From Antennarius striatus (taxonomy: Eukaryota; Chordata; Actinopteri; Lophiiformes; Antennariidae): a DNA stretch of 64,000 nt. Below the pieces are notes generated by a model, which was not told where the DNA came from, did no database searches, and saw only the letters and a list, made by a program, of their open reading frames with translations. This document shows, piece by piece, positions 21,496 to 34,665 of the stretch; within the stretch, counting starts at the first letter, position 1; the number at the start of each line of letters is the position of its first letter. Where the stretch lies: assembly GCF_040054535.1 (NCBI RefSeq), contig NC_090781.1:8049482-8113481 (forward strand), in the 5' to 3' direction. A program made the translations under genes and the position numbers.

Positions 21496-22490
21496 CATAT
21501 TTTTCAGCTCCCAGTATGTGTGCATTCATGTCCTCCCTCTCTGGGCTCATGGTTGTCAAACTGCATCACATCACTGGTGAAACTCTTTTGGGCATCGTCA
21601 CACCACTGTTGTGACGAACACGCCGTCGGTCAACAGGTCGCACAATGAAACGCACATCAGTCCGATAATTGTTTTCTGTAAATCATGCATATAAAAGGAT
21701 TTTGTCTGAGCGACACACACAGGGACGGCCGACACCCCATTCACTGAAAGCTTATTTTGTCTGAGCTGCAGTTTCTGTCCGTTTTTCACTCACTGCATCT
21801 GCTAAAATGATTGCTTTTTACAGTTGCAATCTTAAACCAAATAACACATAGATGCAAATGTCTGCGCCGCTGAGGTTCCTGGAATTTATCCTTCAAGTAT
21901 CTTCATGTCAGATCAGAGAGAGAATGCGATGCGGGAAAGAACACCAGAGTCCCAACCCGAGAAAGAGAAACCATTTAAAACTGGGATTCAGAGAAATCTA
22001 CAGCCGAGAAAATCACTGCTCTTCTTTCATAAATTAATCTGTTAGCTTATCCACTCAAGATACAAAAAAGTACATTTCACAGCTAAATCCTTTCCTCTTA
22101 GAGCGAGAAGTCAATACAGGAATTTAAAAAGTTGCAATTGACCAACTTTCCACTCGTTCAGCAGAAAAACAACAAAACATGATGAGGGCCATTTCTCACA
22201 CTTCGCCCTTCTGCACAGAAGAGGATGTGCCTCCCTCAGACACACACACACACACACACATACACACACACAAATCCGAGTCAGCATGAAATAGAAGCCA
22301 TGAGACGCTGGAGGAAGTGAACAGCCTTAAGGTTTCTGAGGCTCAGCAGACTAAAGCAGATTACACTCTGGACACACACATATACAGGAAAAATGATCAG
22401 AGGACGACTACAATCTGTGGGTCTTGGGCTTTCCTTGAGTATTTCCATTTGGCCATTCTCAGACAAATATATATCTATATATTTAGTAAT

Positions 22491-22979
22491 CCAGTTGTGA
22501 TAGAAGAGTTTCAGCTAAAATGAGAGGAAAGGTGTACAAAACTGTGTTGAGACCAGCGATGTTGTTTGGTCTAGAGACAGTGTCACTGAGGAAAAGACAG
22601 GAGACAGAACTGGAGGTAGCAGAGATGAAGATGCTGAGGTTCTCTTTGGGAGTGACCAGGAAGGATAGGAACAGGAATGAGTACATCAGAGGGACAGCAC
22701 ATGTTAGAGGTTTTGGAGATAAAGTCAGAGAGGCCAGACTGAGATGGTTTGGACATGTCCAGAGGAGAGATAGTGAACATATTGGTAGAAAGATGCTGAG
22801 TTTTGAACTGCCAGGCAGGAGGCCTAGAGGAAGACCAAAGAGGAGGTTTATGGATGTAATGAAAGAGGACATGAAGGTAGTTGGTGTGAGAGAAGAGGAT
22901 GCAAAGGACAGGGCTAGATGGAGGCAGTTGATTCGCTGTGGCGACCCCTGAAGGGAAAAGCTGAAAGGAGAAGAAGAAG
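22491..22979 (+). mobile_element. 5'-truncated LINE (RT C-terminal end), 12-bp target duplication
   Basis: Perfect duplications atatttagtaat at 22479-22490 and 22980-22991 bracket 489 bp. The insert has one open frame (22520-22951) reading MRGKVYKTVLRPAMLFGLET, then RWFGHVQRRDSE, RRPRGRPKRR and WRQLIRCGDP. This is the C-terminal end of a non-LTR reverse transcriptase, not a host gene. The frame being open and the duplication perfect suggest a fairly young insertion. Family assignment beyond non-LTR is uncertain. Confidence 0.82.
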
Positions 22980-23641
22980 ATATTTAGTAATACAGTACAC
23001 ATTCCTAAATGGTGGAATGTTGACACAGAAAATTTTACATTTCTGCCCATCTCTGAGTTTTTGGAGTTGTAACATGACCCCCAAAGTTGTGATCACAAAA
23101 GCAATTCACATTTTATCAAAGAAAATATTTTAAACTGTATTTTCTTTTTTACAAAAACAATGAGTCTTCTGTCGCTTTGTGGGGGAACCCTGGCCCCCAG
23201 GTTGAGACTCACTGGAGGGGATCACTTATGACTGATGCTGAGGAGAGATCAAATCCTTGATTTGTAACTCATGATACACCACTGGCATCATGTGAAGCAG
23301 ATCCTACTCTCCATGGCAACAACATTCACAACATTCAAAGGACTACCTGGCCATAATACAGATGAGGAAAACATTTGATGCAGCGCAGTGATCAAAAACA
23401 TTTGTGATCAAATTTTATGTTTTGATATGTGTGATTCTCTTTTAATAGTACAGTAAGTGTTTGAATATGTATATTTTTACTATATTGTAGATGTATTTTA
23501 CTGATTTTACTATTTTATTGCTTTTACTGCTTTTTATACATCATGGCCAGGGGACTACAGATGAAAAGTAGCCTTCTGGCTAATTCTGGCTTTTTTAACC
23601 ATGTATAATCATGTGTTTTATGAAATTGCATTGTCCCCTTC

Positions 23642-23753
23642 AACTAAACTAAACTAAACTAAACTAAACTAAACTAAACTAAACTAAACTAAACTAAACT
23701 AAACTAAACTAAACTAAACTAAACTAAACTAAACTAAACTAAACTAAACTAAA
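23642..23753. repeat. (ACTAA)n pentanucleotide repeat
   Basis: About 22 essentially perfect units of a 5-bp motif in the region upstream of sh2b2 coding exon 1. Confidence 0.93.
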
Positions 23754-24036
23754 ATCAAAAGAACAATTGTCCGTCTCAGATGGAGGAGTGGTTGGTATGG
23801 ATTAGATCGACTCATTTTAAGGATGTTGCAAGATTGGGAAGAATTAATGCTCCGGAACCTCCTTCCAGACAGTGTGCACCTTCCCAAATTCTAGGAGACA
23901 TTTTCGTTTTCCCTCCATACATTCTTCTCAGTCATGCATCTCATGGTTGTTCCTGACAAGATTCCATTGGTGCTGCGTCATCCACAAACCTGCTGATGCG
24001 GTTGGTTTGAGATGGACAGTAGAGCAAAGAGAACCG

Positions 24037-25101
24037 TCCATCCATCCATCCATCCATCCATCCATCCATCCATCCAACCATCCATCTTCTCCCGCTTATC
24101 CGGAGTCGGGTCGCGGGGGCAGCAGCTTAAGCAGGGAAGCCCAGACTTCCCTCTCCCTAGCCACTTCGTCTAACTCCTCCAGGGGAATCCCAAGGCGTTC
24201 CCAGGCCAGCCGGGAGACATAGTCGTCCCCGAGGCCTCCTCCCGGTAGGACGTGCCCAGAATACCTCACCAGGGAGGCGTCCAGGAGGCATCCTAACCAG
24301 ATGCCCGAGCCACCTCATCTGGCTCCTCTCGATGCGGAGGAGCAGCGGCTCTACTCTGAGTCGCTCCCGGATGACCGAACTTCTTACCCTATCTCTAAGG
24401 GAGAGCCCGGACACCCTGCGGAGGAAACTCATTTTGGCCGCTTGTAACTGGGATCTTGTTCTTTCGGTCACGACCCACAGCTCGTGACCATAGGTCAGGG
24501 CAGGAACGTAGATCGACCGGTAAATCGAGAGCTTTGCCTTTCGGCTCAGCTCCTTCTTCACCACGACGGACCGATACAGAGTCCGCATCACTGCAGACGC
24601 TGCACCGAACCACCTGTCCATCTCCTGTTCCATCATACCCTCACTCGTGAACGAGACCCCGAGATACTTGAACTCCTCCACTTGGGGTAGGATCTCATCC
24701 CCAACCTGGAGAGGGCACTCCACCCTTTTCCGACTGAGGACCATGGTCTCAGATTTGGAGGTGCTGATTCTCATCCCAACTGCTTCACACTCAGCTGCGA
24801 ACCGCTCCAGTGAGAGTTGGAGATCACGGCTTGATGAAGCCAAAAGCACCACGTCATCTGCAAAAAGCAGAGACGCAATACTGAGACCACCAAACCGGAC
24901 ACCCTCAACGCCTTAGCTGCACCTAGAAATTCTGTCCATAAATGTTATGAACACAATCGGTGACAAAGGGCAGCCTTGGCAGAGTCCAACCCTCACTGGA
25001 AACGAATCCGACTTACTGCCGGCAATGCGGACCAAATTCTGACATCGGTCGTAGAGGGACCGAACAGCCCTTATCAAGGGGTTCGGTACCCCATACTCCC
25101 G
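24037..25101 (-). mobile_element. 5'-truncated Rex3-like LINE with 10-bp target duplication
   Basis: Duplication aagagaaccg occurs at 24027-24036 and 25102-25111. The 3' end carries a (CCAT)n tail (24037-24075) and the same 3' region as the 14967-17648 copy. The minus strand reads an RT C-terminal region (LERFAAECEAVGMRIS, FKYLGVSFTSEG, LTYGHELWVV, LPGEVFWARPTGRRPRGR) over 24852-24157, frameshifted near the end. It belongs to the same family as the nested copy but is a separate insertion. Confidence 0.85.
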
Positions 25102-26839
25102 AAGAGAACCGGGGCTGGACATATCATCTGAAGAGGTATGATGGTGTTTTAAAGACAGCGTTCTGACACCAGTGTCCTCATCTACCAGGTGAGTTAAGGC
25201 CAGATACTTGTGGTTGGTGAGCGCCCAAGATTGGGTGGGGAACAAGAAAAAAAAACCCTCTCAAAGTACTTTCTTATGATTGGTGTCGGTGTTACTGGGT
25301 GGTATTCATTCAGACATGGCACAGGGGATTTATTTGGCTCAGGTGTCAGCCTGCATCAGAGGTGAGGAAGACATCTATTAGGACAGGTCGGAGCTACGCC
25401 ACACAATCTCTGAGTGTGTGTCCAGGTACGCTTGCCTGGACCTGCAGCCTTGCAAAGGTTGATCCTGGAAAGGACTCTCTTTACACAGGCGGGGGTGAAA
25501 CAGACTCCACTCTCTCCTCACGTCGGTCGGGGTGAGTTGAGGTAAAAAAGGTTGGAAACCTTCAGCCAGCGACGGCTGAGGGTTTCGGTAATTCTTTACA
25601 CCGACATGTTGAATTTGCTAGTAAACAGATGCTAATTTGTCCAGGAGTCTCCGAGCCACATTAACATACCTCTCTTTATCTACATTGCTTTACACTTTTA
25701 ACAACACAGAGGATGTGAGTACACCCCCCAGTTGCAAAAGGGCATATTTTTTGCTCCATAAGGCAGCTGCTAAAACAATCAGTGATTGTGCGGAGGTGGT
25801 GGAGACAAGGGGATCATAAAAAGTGAGACTCTACAGAATGGGAGGGGGGCAGAGGTACCAAGTCGAGTCTCACATCCACACAACTTCCCTCAGTCTGACA
25901 AAAACAATGAATGAAGGGAATCAGGGGGAATCTTCACCTCCATCCTTCAGGCCTCAGTAGCCCCCTCCCCACCTCCCCCATTCAGACCCTATCTGTTGTA
26001 AAAATCAACCACTACTACTGCTGTGCCCCCCTCCTCTTCGTCTTTACCCCGGGGAACAGGGCTGATATCTCTGTCAGATGGCTGAGAGGTTCTGTCTGTA
26101 ACAGTAAACTGACCAAGGAGGAGAAGAAAAAGACATTACTGTGGAGGGAGCAGCCTGGAAACACACCCCCCCCCCGCTTCACGTAACCCTCACCGGACTC
26201 CACCACACACTGCCAAGAACTACATATGCCTGATTAATACTGTGGTGTTGTGGTAACGATGTAGAGCTACTGAGGAAATGATATTGGTGCCAAACACAAC
26301 GGATGTAAAAGGATTTGTGTTTTTAAAGCTGTGTGTACGCATACCTCTGTGTATTTGCAGAGATAAACACTGTATAGATGTAGATTAACAAACTTCCACA
26401 GCCACACGCCCACGCTGTTTGCAAGCGCTTTCATGCCAGCAGCACGGCACTCGGCGACGTGACGGCCGATGAAGCTGACAAGCGATAGCGTGCTCCCACC
26501 CCGGGGAGTTTGGGCCATATTTTAGTCTAGGGCGCATCACCCCCCCAGTTGGGTATTCCACCCTACATGAAGCTATTAATTAGATGTTTAAACATAAAGA
26601 TGGAAATATTGCAGTTCTTAAATGTAAACCGGGGACATTTAAGGATACGACAATAACAAGTTTATTTTAATTTATCCCTTTTTGGTCTATTTATCCACCG
26701 ACTTTCATAAAAACGTGAAGTAAAAACTCATCATAGACCAATGCTGAACATCTCTCTGTTTCCAAAGTGGAAGTACAGATTCCTGAGAATGCCTCTGTGT
26801 CATAACTATCAAGGGAATGTTAGAAATTCTCAACTTCTC

Positions 26840-27060
26840 AGTTATTTTGGTGTAGATTGTCATTCATCAGGTCAGGGAGATCCTTGAAGGTGGAATCTGA
26901 AGAAACCGGACTTCTGTTTAGCGTCTGAAGATGTTTCATCTCTCATCCAAGAGGATTCTTCAGTTCTACCTGAGGGGGTGGGAGTACTGATATTTACCCC
27001 TGAGGCCAGTAACACAGTGACTGTCAATAAAGTCACACCTAAGTCAGTTAGGGTGACTTA
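26840..27060. repeat. Candidate interspersed repeat
   Basis: Contains 'gtctgaagatgtttcatctc' followed by 'tcatccaagaggattcttca' and 'gttctacctgag'. I recognise these phrases as recurring in teleost dispersed repeats. The ends are not defined and the class is unknown. Confidence 0.35.
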
Positions 27061-28423
27061 ATATTTAACTGTTCTAGAAAAGGAATGCTTGAAATCAAAT
27101 ACAAAGACAAGCAGTCAGCACAGTTTCTGTTCTCCCCTTGGTTCCTAAATCCATTCTAGATGAGAAGATCAGGAATATTATTTGTGTCCACATCACACTG
27201 TGGTAATCTTGGATGAATGTCATGAAAATATTTGTCCAAGCATTATAGTGTCATACATGAAGTTGGAAGCAAGGACCTGGGAAGTACTCTAAGCTATGGA
27301 CCATGGAAAAAAACCACAAATCTATGTATAATTTTTGGAGTTATCCTGTTAAAATACAGACAGACCAACAAACAAACCATCGCCCACAAACACTTAGCAG
27401 TAGCTAAGCAGGATAACAAACTGCTGAGGGTAGTAAAATATATCCAATTGATGAAAAACACTAAAATCAGATGAAATTAAATTGCAGCACAAATGTAAAC
27501 CAAATCCTGACGTAGTGACGTTTTGTTCCTTGTAGGAACGGACAGAAAACAGCCGACTATGACACACGGACGGAGGTCACATGAAGGAAACGTGACTCAT
27601 CTACAGTACTGAAATCAAAAGGCTGATTCTCAGGCTGGACGTCCGGGTGTAAGTGGGTGTGTGGAGATTACGCAAACCAGCTTCAGCAGTGGACTAACCA
27701 GAGGTTGTGCACGGAAAATCAGAAGACGTGTGGACGCAGCAGAAAAGCCCCTTTAGGGAGAAACTGTAGATACAGAGTCGAGACGAGGGACAGGGATCAG
27801 ACGCCGCGGGTCGAGACGGAGCCCAAGCTGAGGTCATCGGCGATGACCTCTCCTCTACCCGCTTTAGATGTGTTCCCTGAGAGCAGCCGACCTTTGACCT
27901 GGGCCCTGATAACCCCATCCCTCCCTGACGGGCCTGAATGCCGTCTGGAGGGTTTGTGTGGACTCATCAGAGTCACGCCATCACTGACGGAAATCAGGGA
28001 AGGTATGCAGTGATCCAGACGCCGATACACCCACGTGTGTATGTGTGTGTGTGTGTGTGTGTGTCTGGAGAGGTTAGCACACCACATCACCAAACAGTAG
28101 CAGAACACAATCTGACCAGGGACCAGGTCTCCTCAGTCTGCCTGTTTTTATTTAACCAGTAGAGAATTATTACACCGATATTAAACATATTCATTAAAGT
28201 ACGCTTTTCCAACCGGCAGTCCTCAGGCCTACTCTCTCTCTCTCTCCCTCTCTCTCTCTGACAATGTAAATATTGAGTGAGCTCAGGCGTCCATATGGCA
28301 GCCGGTGATAAAGGACGTAGCGCGTGGGAGACACACATTCTACCACTGACTTCCATTTCCTCGCCGTCTCTCACCCACCAGGTCTAACTCATTTCACAGA
28401 TGACCACAAGCCTCCTGGAGGAG

Positions 28424-28430
<7 letters not shown>

Positions 28431-28469
<39 letters not shown>

Positions 28470-28490
28470 TGTATGTGTGTGTGTGTGTGT
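28431..28490. repeat. (GT)n microsatellite
   Basis: GT tract with a single CTGTAT interruption. A shorter GT tract lies at 28038-28063. Confidence 0.85.
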
Positions 28491-28782
28491 GAGCATAGTA
28501 CTGCAAAACACGGTCGGTTTAAATCCTACAACAGCCTGATCGTCACACTGATGAGACGACAGCGTCAGGTTTAATACTTGGAGACGGACGGCGCTCGTCT
28601 GCTGTGGACCGGTCATCACTAGTTTATAATTATTGGTCCATTATTGTCGTATTTTGTATGAATTAAAGTTTTTTGTTGCATCAAATTGTCGCCTGGTGCC
28701 TTGAATGAAGCACAAAGGAGAACATTCACAATGATAAACGCTGGGATTGCAAATTGTGATTTCACACGGCGTGAGATGGGCT

Positions 28783-28808
28783 GATGATGTCATCACGGTG
28801 ACATCATC
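28783..28808. repeat. Perfect inverted repeat, 10-bp arms
   Basis: gatgatgtca (28783-28792) is the exact reverse complement of tgacatcatc (28799-28808), separated by 6 nt. Each arm carries a CRE-like TGATGTCA or TGACATCA. Confidence 0.6.
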
Positions 28809-29072
28809 ACAGGTGTTTGCTACGCCCCTGGGTGCGATGACATGATGTATCGCCTCCTCACCGTGACATGTCACAGGATTTTATTTTGGGGGAATCTATC
28901 AATTCCTACATGGTTCAGGTTTTAGTGACGATGGCGTTGGAGGAGGTGTGTGTTCTCTAACGGCCTCTGAATCACCCACTGATTATTTTTATGATTATCA
29001 TTATTCAAGGCGGTGACATCAGACCCAAACCCCAGAACGTCAACGCCTCACAATGCAGTTTGGTAAGTTATA

Positions 29073-29075
29073 ATC

Positions 29076-29135
<60 letters not shown>
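29073..29135. repeat. (AAT)n microsatellite
   Basis: About 20 AAT units, a few hundred bases before the CpG-rich region. Confidence 0.9.
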
Positions 29136-30020
29136 CCAATGTGATTAAAACTTCTATCATTTCTATCACAATAAAACAAAATGATTTGTGTTCAGTTACA
29201 CAATAAGGAAGTAAATGAAACACAAAGGTTTATAGTGTCTTATTTTGTGGTTATGGATTCACTAGGATCAAATGGTCTTTCACCAGTATTACTGGTGAAT
29301 TACAGACAAAAATATCAGCAAATTGTCCTGTTCTAATAAAATCCCGAGTGGTTTAGAAACAAAACTCCCAGGTTTGCAGTCTAACCTGTGATCAGAACCC
29401 ATGTGGGCCTCGATCCTGTTCTGATCAGCTCGTTATGCTTCATATTAACTGACTCCAGCCAGAATAAAGACACATGAGAGAAATCCAATATGAGGCCTTG
29501 GACGCTTTACTGCGGGCCCGGAGAGCCTATTTAAAGTCAGAGAACACCGCCGTGCGGGCTGCGTAATGGATTCATGAATGGGAACCGGAGCCGCCTCCTG
29601 CTGAATGGATGACAGCTTCTGGACCGGGGGGCACCGGATGAATGGGAGCCGGTAGAGGGACTCGGTACACCGAACCGGGATCATCTCACATCCGGTCTCT
29701 GAGCTGTCCTGTGACTGACCTCCAGGCGCGTAAACAGATTATCCTAAAAAGCCACTTTTACGCCGCGACGCTCCTTCCGGTGCGGGAGGCTGATCGGTGC
29801 GCATCCCCCCGAAAACATCGAGACGCACGTTATGAAGGTACGATTCATCACGGAATCAGGGATGAATCGGCCTCTTCCTCCTCCTCCACCTCCTCCTCCT
29901 CTTCCTCCTCTTCCTCAGCAGCTGGAGGTTAGTTGTTGTTCTGATGTCTCCTGACAGCAGCACAACATGTCCAGAACGCTCCAAACGCGCTAGAATGAAA
30001 GAAAAGGCTGCGGATCTCAC

Positions 30021-30250
30021 CTCAATGCGGAACCGGATTCATGCCGCTGCTCGGTGTCTCCGGTGTGAAGCTCTATTCTGGATCAAACATGCTTCTCCCC
30101 TCTTCATCTGATGTCCTCCTCCTCCTCCTCCTCCTCCTCCTCCTCCTCTAGGAGCGCGCAGGGCCGGGCAGCTCTCTCTCCATCTCTCCGCGGTGCGCAC
30201 TGTGCTGCTCGGGGTTTGACTCCGCTCTCCATCCGCCGATGACAAGTCAG
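30021..30250 (-). promoter_or_regulatory. sh2b2: Candidate sh2b2 5' non-coding exon and CpG-rich promoter
   Basis: Sequence from about 29.5 to 30.25 kb is distinctly GC- and CpG-rich against AT-rich surroundings. On the minus strand an exon-like stretch ends GAG|GTGAGA with the donor at 30020-30019. It could splice across about 9.2 kb to the acceptor at 20778. CTC-rich purine/pyrimidine tracts lie inside (30113-30150). The link to sh2b2 is inferred from strand and position. Confidence 0.4.
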
Positions 30251-31220
30251 CAAGATTCTGAACGGATCGTGCTTCCGGTTTGTTCTTTCAGAATAAAGCT
30301 CGTAGATAATTAAAAACCTGAACCGGGTAAATATGTCCAGATAAAACCTCTAACAAATGACTGGGTGATGTGTCACTGGCACAACACACATGGTGTGACG
30401 TCACCACGATGACACTGTGTTGCATCCATCTGCCTGGTGCTAAATAAAAAAATAGATCCATGACCCTGGGAACCCACGTCATTCTATTTCAACAATTTTA
30501 CGTTTCAATAACGTATTTAAATGACTGTGTGTCAGTGAATCTGAATGGTTTAATCTCCCAGGTCCAGATTATTACCCTGATTACAATCCACTTCAGGATT
30601 GAATTGTGCAAATCAGTGGACCACCATGAGTCATCTAGTTCTTTATCATTTTAGTAAGACTAGACAATTATATTCTTGAGTTAAATTGTTTTTAATGACC
30701 TGACATGTTAGAAAAAGCCCAGTGGTGTGCATTTGGAGTCATCATCATGGCATTGGTTGGTTTCTAGGCCTCAGTATCGAGCAAACAAAAGGTTGGACAT
30801 GGACGTGGTCTTTACATTTTATGCATGTAAAAATATTCATAGTACATGTTTTTATACTTCTGTTTTATTTCAGGAACCTAGAACAAGCTACACCCTGGAT
30901 TTACTCAAAGCCACATGAATATCGTGAACCAAAACTCAACAGTTGGTGTTTTAAACAGAACCTTCAGAAGAAAACAAGCAGCAAAAATAAATCATCAACA
31001 ACGGATGTGGATTTGAGCAGTTTTGTTGCTGCGGGCTCTTATTTTGAAGGATGCGCCACGTACATCCATAACCTGTGTGTGTGGGTGTGTGTGGGTGAAT
31101 TGACGAAGTGACTGTTTCTTTCACGTGTGTGGGCGTGTGTGTTTCACTGATCAATACAGCCGCCGACGACTGTCCTTAAAGGAGCCACGCCCTTTTATTG
31201 TTGCCATAAGTCAACAATAC

Positions 31221-31257
<37 letters not shown>

Positions 31258-31295
31258 CATAGTCCTGTAATTTCTATGGAAATAAATAAAAATTT

Positions 31296-31298
<3 letters not shown>

Positions 31299-31384
<86 letters not shown>
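31299..31384. repeat. (AT)n microsatellite
   Basis: About 43 uninterrupted AT units. Confidence 0.93.
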
Positions 31385-31388
<4 letters not shown>

Positions 31389-31416
31389 ACATCCAGGTCA
31401 ATCAGTAGGTGATCAG

Positions 31417-31525
31417 TTGGTTGGTTGGTTGTTTGGCTGGTTGGTTGGTTGGTTGGTTGGTTGGTTGGTTGGTTGGTTGGTTGGTTGGCTGGTTGGTTGG
31501 TTGGTTGGTTGGTTGGTTGGTTGGC
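31417..31525. repeat. (TTGG)n tetranucleotide repeat
   Basis: About 27 units with TTTG and GGCT interruptions. Confidence 0.92.
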
Positions 31526-32948
31526 TGATCTGTCGGCAGGTTGATGCTGAAACTCGTTCTGTCTTGTTGTCCGATTTGTTCAGTTTGATTCTGCTTCTGA
31601 GTCCTAGTTTGGGGTCTTTTAGGGATTTTTTTTGGCTGTTCTTTTCTTTCCTGATGATTCCACCGTTAAACCAGAGACATCATGACGTACGCGCTGACTC
31701 CTCTGGTCACGCGGCCCACGTTTTCATCTTAGTGAGTGGTTCTATCGTAGCACACCTTCACTGCTAATCCTCTTAGCGTGGACTGACCCTGACTTGATGG
31801 TGGGGCTGAGGGCTTAAAGCGTAACCTGGTCAGGCCACAGACAGGTGGGAGTGGGAGAGGACGAGCTGCTCCAGAAGGTCAACATCTAATCTAGTCTGTT
31901 CTCAGTCAGACCGGCTCCACGGATCTGTTGCTGCTGTAAAGAATGATTGAATTAAATGTAAAGGTTTCAAATCAGTGATTTAATATTAAACAGACCGGTC
32001 CTGTGATTCATCATTATCATCATCATCATCATCATCTTCATCATCATCATCAGCACAGATGAAGACATACATGACTGGAAGCTGTTCTCTCCAAATAACA
32101 AATGATTTGTTTAAACTTCACACAAGTCAGCATTAATCATTTATTTCACTGTAAGAACTCACAGTGTGAATAAATGTACATAAATCTAGATAAAAAATGA
32201 AATTTTCAACTGATATAAATACCATTCCTCTTTTAAGTAATATCTCTTATAATTTGTTTTATCACTTTATTATCATTTATGCTTGTTTCTACTGTTTACA
32301 CGTTGTTGTCCATTGTTGTTTTTTATATTTATTCAAATGTTTATCAGGGTTTGTTTTTTTTTTGCACTTCCTGTGGCGTAAAGTTACCACATAAAGGAAA
32401 CGAGTTTAGAGATCTTGGTTGCCTTTCAGAATAAATGTTGATGAATAATCTGGTTTGAGTAATTGTTTGTTTCTTTGATTATTATTCTATTAGAGGAATC
32501 AAATTATTTTCATTGTTATGTAAAACATCAGATCAAGTCTTTCTCCCATAGCAAAAAAAAAAAAAAAAAATCCTGAATCTAGTACAAATTCACAAAATCC
32601 ATGTGATTGAATGATGACAGAAGACAGGTTTATCTGCAGTAATGACAAATACTCAGACTCAGTTCTCTAAATTCAAACCCCTGTTAGAGCGAGCAGCTGT
32701 GTGACGACTGTCTCTGAGTCACTCCCTACAAACCTTCGCCTCTTATTGATCTTCACACGCTTCCTGCCGGAAGGATAAGTCGAAAGGGGGTGAGGAGGTG
32801 TGTGTGTGTGTGTGAGGGGGGGGGGGGTCACATCACTTCTGTTTTAGTCCCTTCAGTGTCTAAATCCCCCCTTTTAACCCTGGACTCGTCCTTTATCACT
32901 TATCTTTAGTCCTCCCATTTCACCCCTGTGCAGACACACACTAGAGCA

Positions 32949-33300
32949 CATGTGTCACACTCAAGGCCCGGGGGCCAAACTTGGCCCGCCATATAATTTT
33001 ATGTGGCCCGCAAGAGCATAAAAATCACAGTGTTTAAAAATAAATGCGTGAAAAGTGTGCTTTGACCAAAACTACATTTCCCATAAGGCAGTAATTGAGC
33101 TCATTTTAACTTTGCCAAAAGCATTTTGAACAAAGTTATTGTCCTAAGTTGTGTTTGACGTTATTTTTCTTTTTTTTTTTAGAGAGTTTGATCATTGATT
33201 GATGGAGTTCTGTGGGTTTAATATCCTGGCAAATTAAAAGAATTTATGTTATAACAGCAAGAAGCGAACATATTTTTTTTTCTTTGTAACTGTAATGTTT
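32949..33300. mobile_element. Candidate hAT-type dispersed repeat
   Basis: Begins 'tgtgtcacactcaaggcccg' followed by 'ggggccaaacttggcccgcc' and 'tatgtggcccgcaagagc'. This is a well-known vertebrate repeat-end phrase that I associate with hAT-like DNA elements. The right end and any target duplication were not found, so the right boundary is approximate. Confidence 0.4.
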
Positions 33301-33881
33301 GTAACTTGAATAAGTAATAAAGTCAGAGCTATTTAACGTTAAGGAGTAGCTACATTTATTTTACATTTATTTTAATCGAACCCTGACGGGATGCATTTTA
33401 ATGTTGAAACCTGACCCGCTGGAAAACAGTGGATTTTTCTGCCGTAGAATTAACTCGCAAAAACTCAGAGGAAAACAAACTGCACCTGACAAAATGATGC
33501 ATAAAGGATGTCCAGTGCTTGTAGGGCAGCGAGGGGCGGGGGGGGGGGGTCCACAAAAACACCTTCTGATTAAACAAACAGCCTCTGAAGATGGGTTTAC
33601 CAGAAATTATAATCCGTGATCTGGAAAAGTCAACATGGTGTGAAGTATTCCTTCCTGTGAGATAATGGGTACAACTATTCCAGCTATACAATAAATTACA
33701 AAATAATCTACCAGGAATGTCCTCTCTCCTCACAATCTGAGTCTTCTTTTATCCAAACTTTTTATTCAAGCAAAATCTATATAGTTTTATTTCAGCTTCT
33801 CACCCAAATTTAAATTTAATAGTTCTGGGTCTGAGTTGAACACTGAGTGCCTGGGATTGAAAAGGAATTAAAATGCGGTAT

Positions 33882-34084
<203 letters not shown>

Positions 34085-34598
34085 CATTAATTCAAGGTCT
34101 GGTTATCATTACTAGAAAAATAGAAACATGATATTTTTTTAAGTACAAAGTGAGAAATGCTCTTCCATATTCTGCCATGTTTCTACAGGAGCCCAGAAAA
34201 AACAAACCAAACATTAAAGAGCTCTTAAAACTACTTATGGACGCTGGGCTGTTTTAGAAGAGATCAATAGAGAAAGAGATCAGATGAAATCAATCTAATG
34301 ATGGCGACGATCTCCCTTCCGCGCAGAGAATGTGGGGCTTTAAGGGGCCTGGAGTATCCCAGGTTGGTAATCCCAGCATTCCAACTGTGTAGTCCACCAG
34401 CTGGGGCTTCTCTGATGAGCATACAGACACCTTGTCAGTACTGGAAGGACTGGGGTACTGACTGGGTTGTGTTACATCTCATCACACGGTGTCACAAACG
34501 TCAATCTGCCCCACGGATCGCACCAATCTCAGCCGCAAATTACTTCACAGAGGTGAGAAGAAAAGTACAGCTCCGATCCTCAGATGACCCGCTGGAGC

Positions 34599-34665
<67 letters not shown>

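Noticed and set aside
22520..22951. 143-codon plus-strand frame as a novel gene
   Set aside because: It is the C-terminal end of a non-LTR retrotransposon bracketed by a 12-bp duplication.
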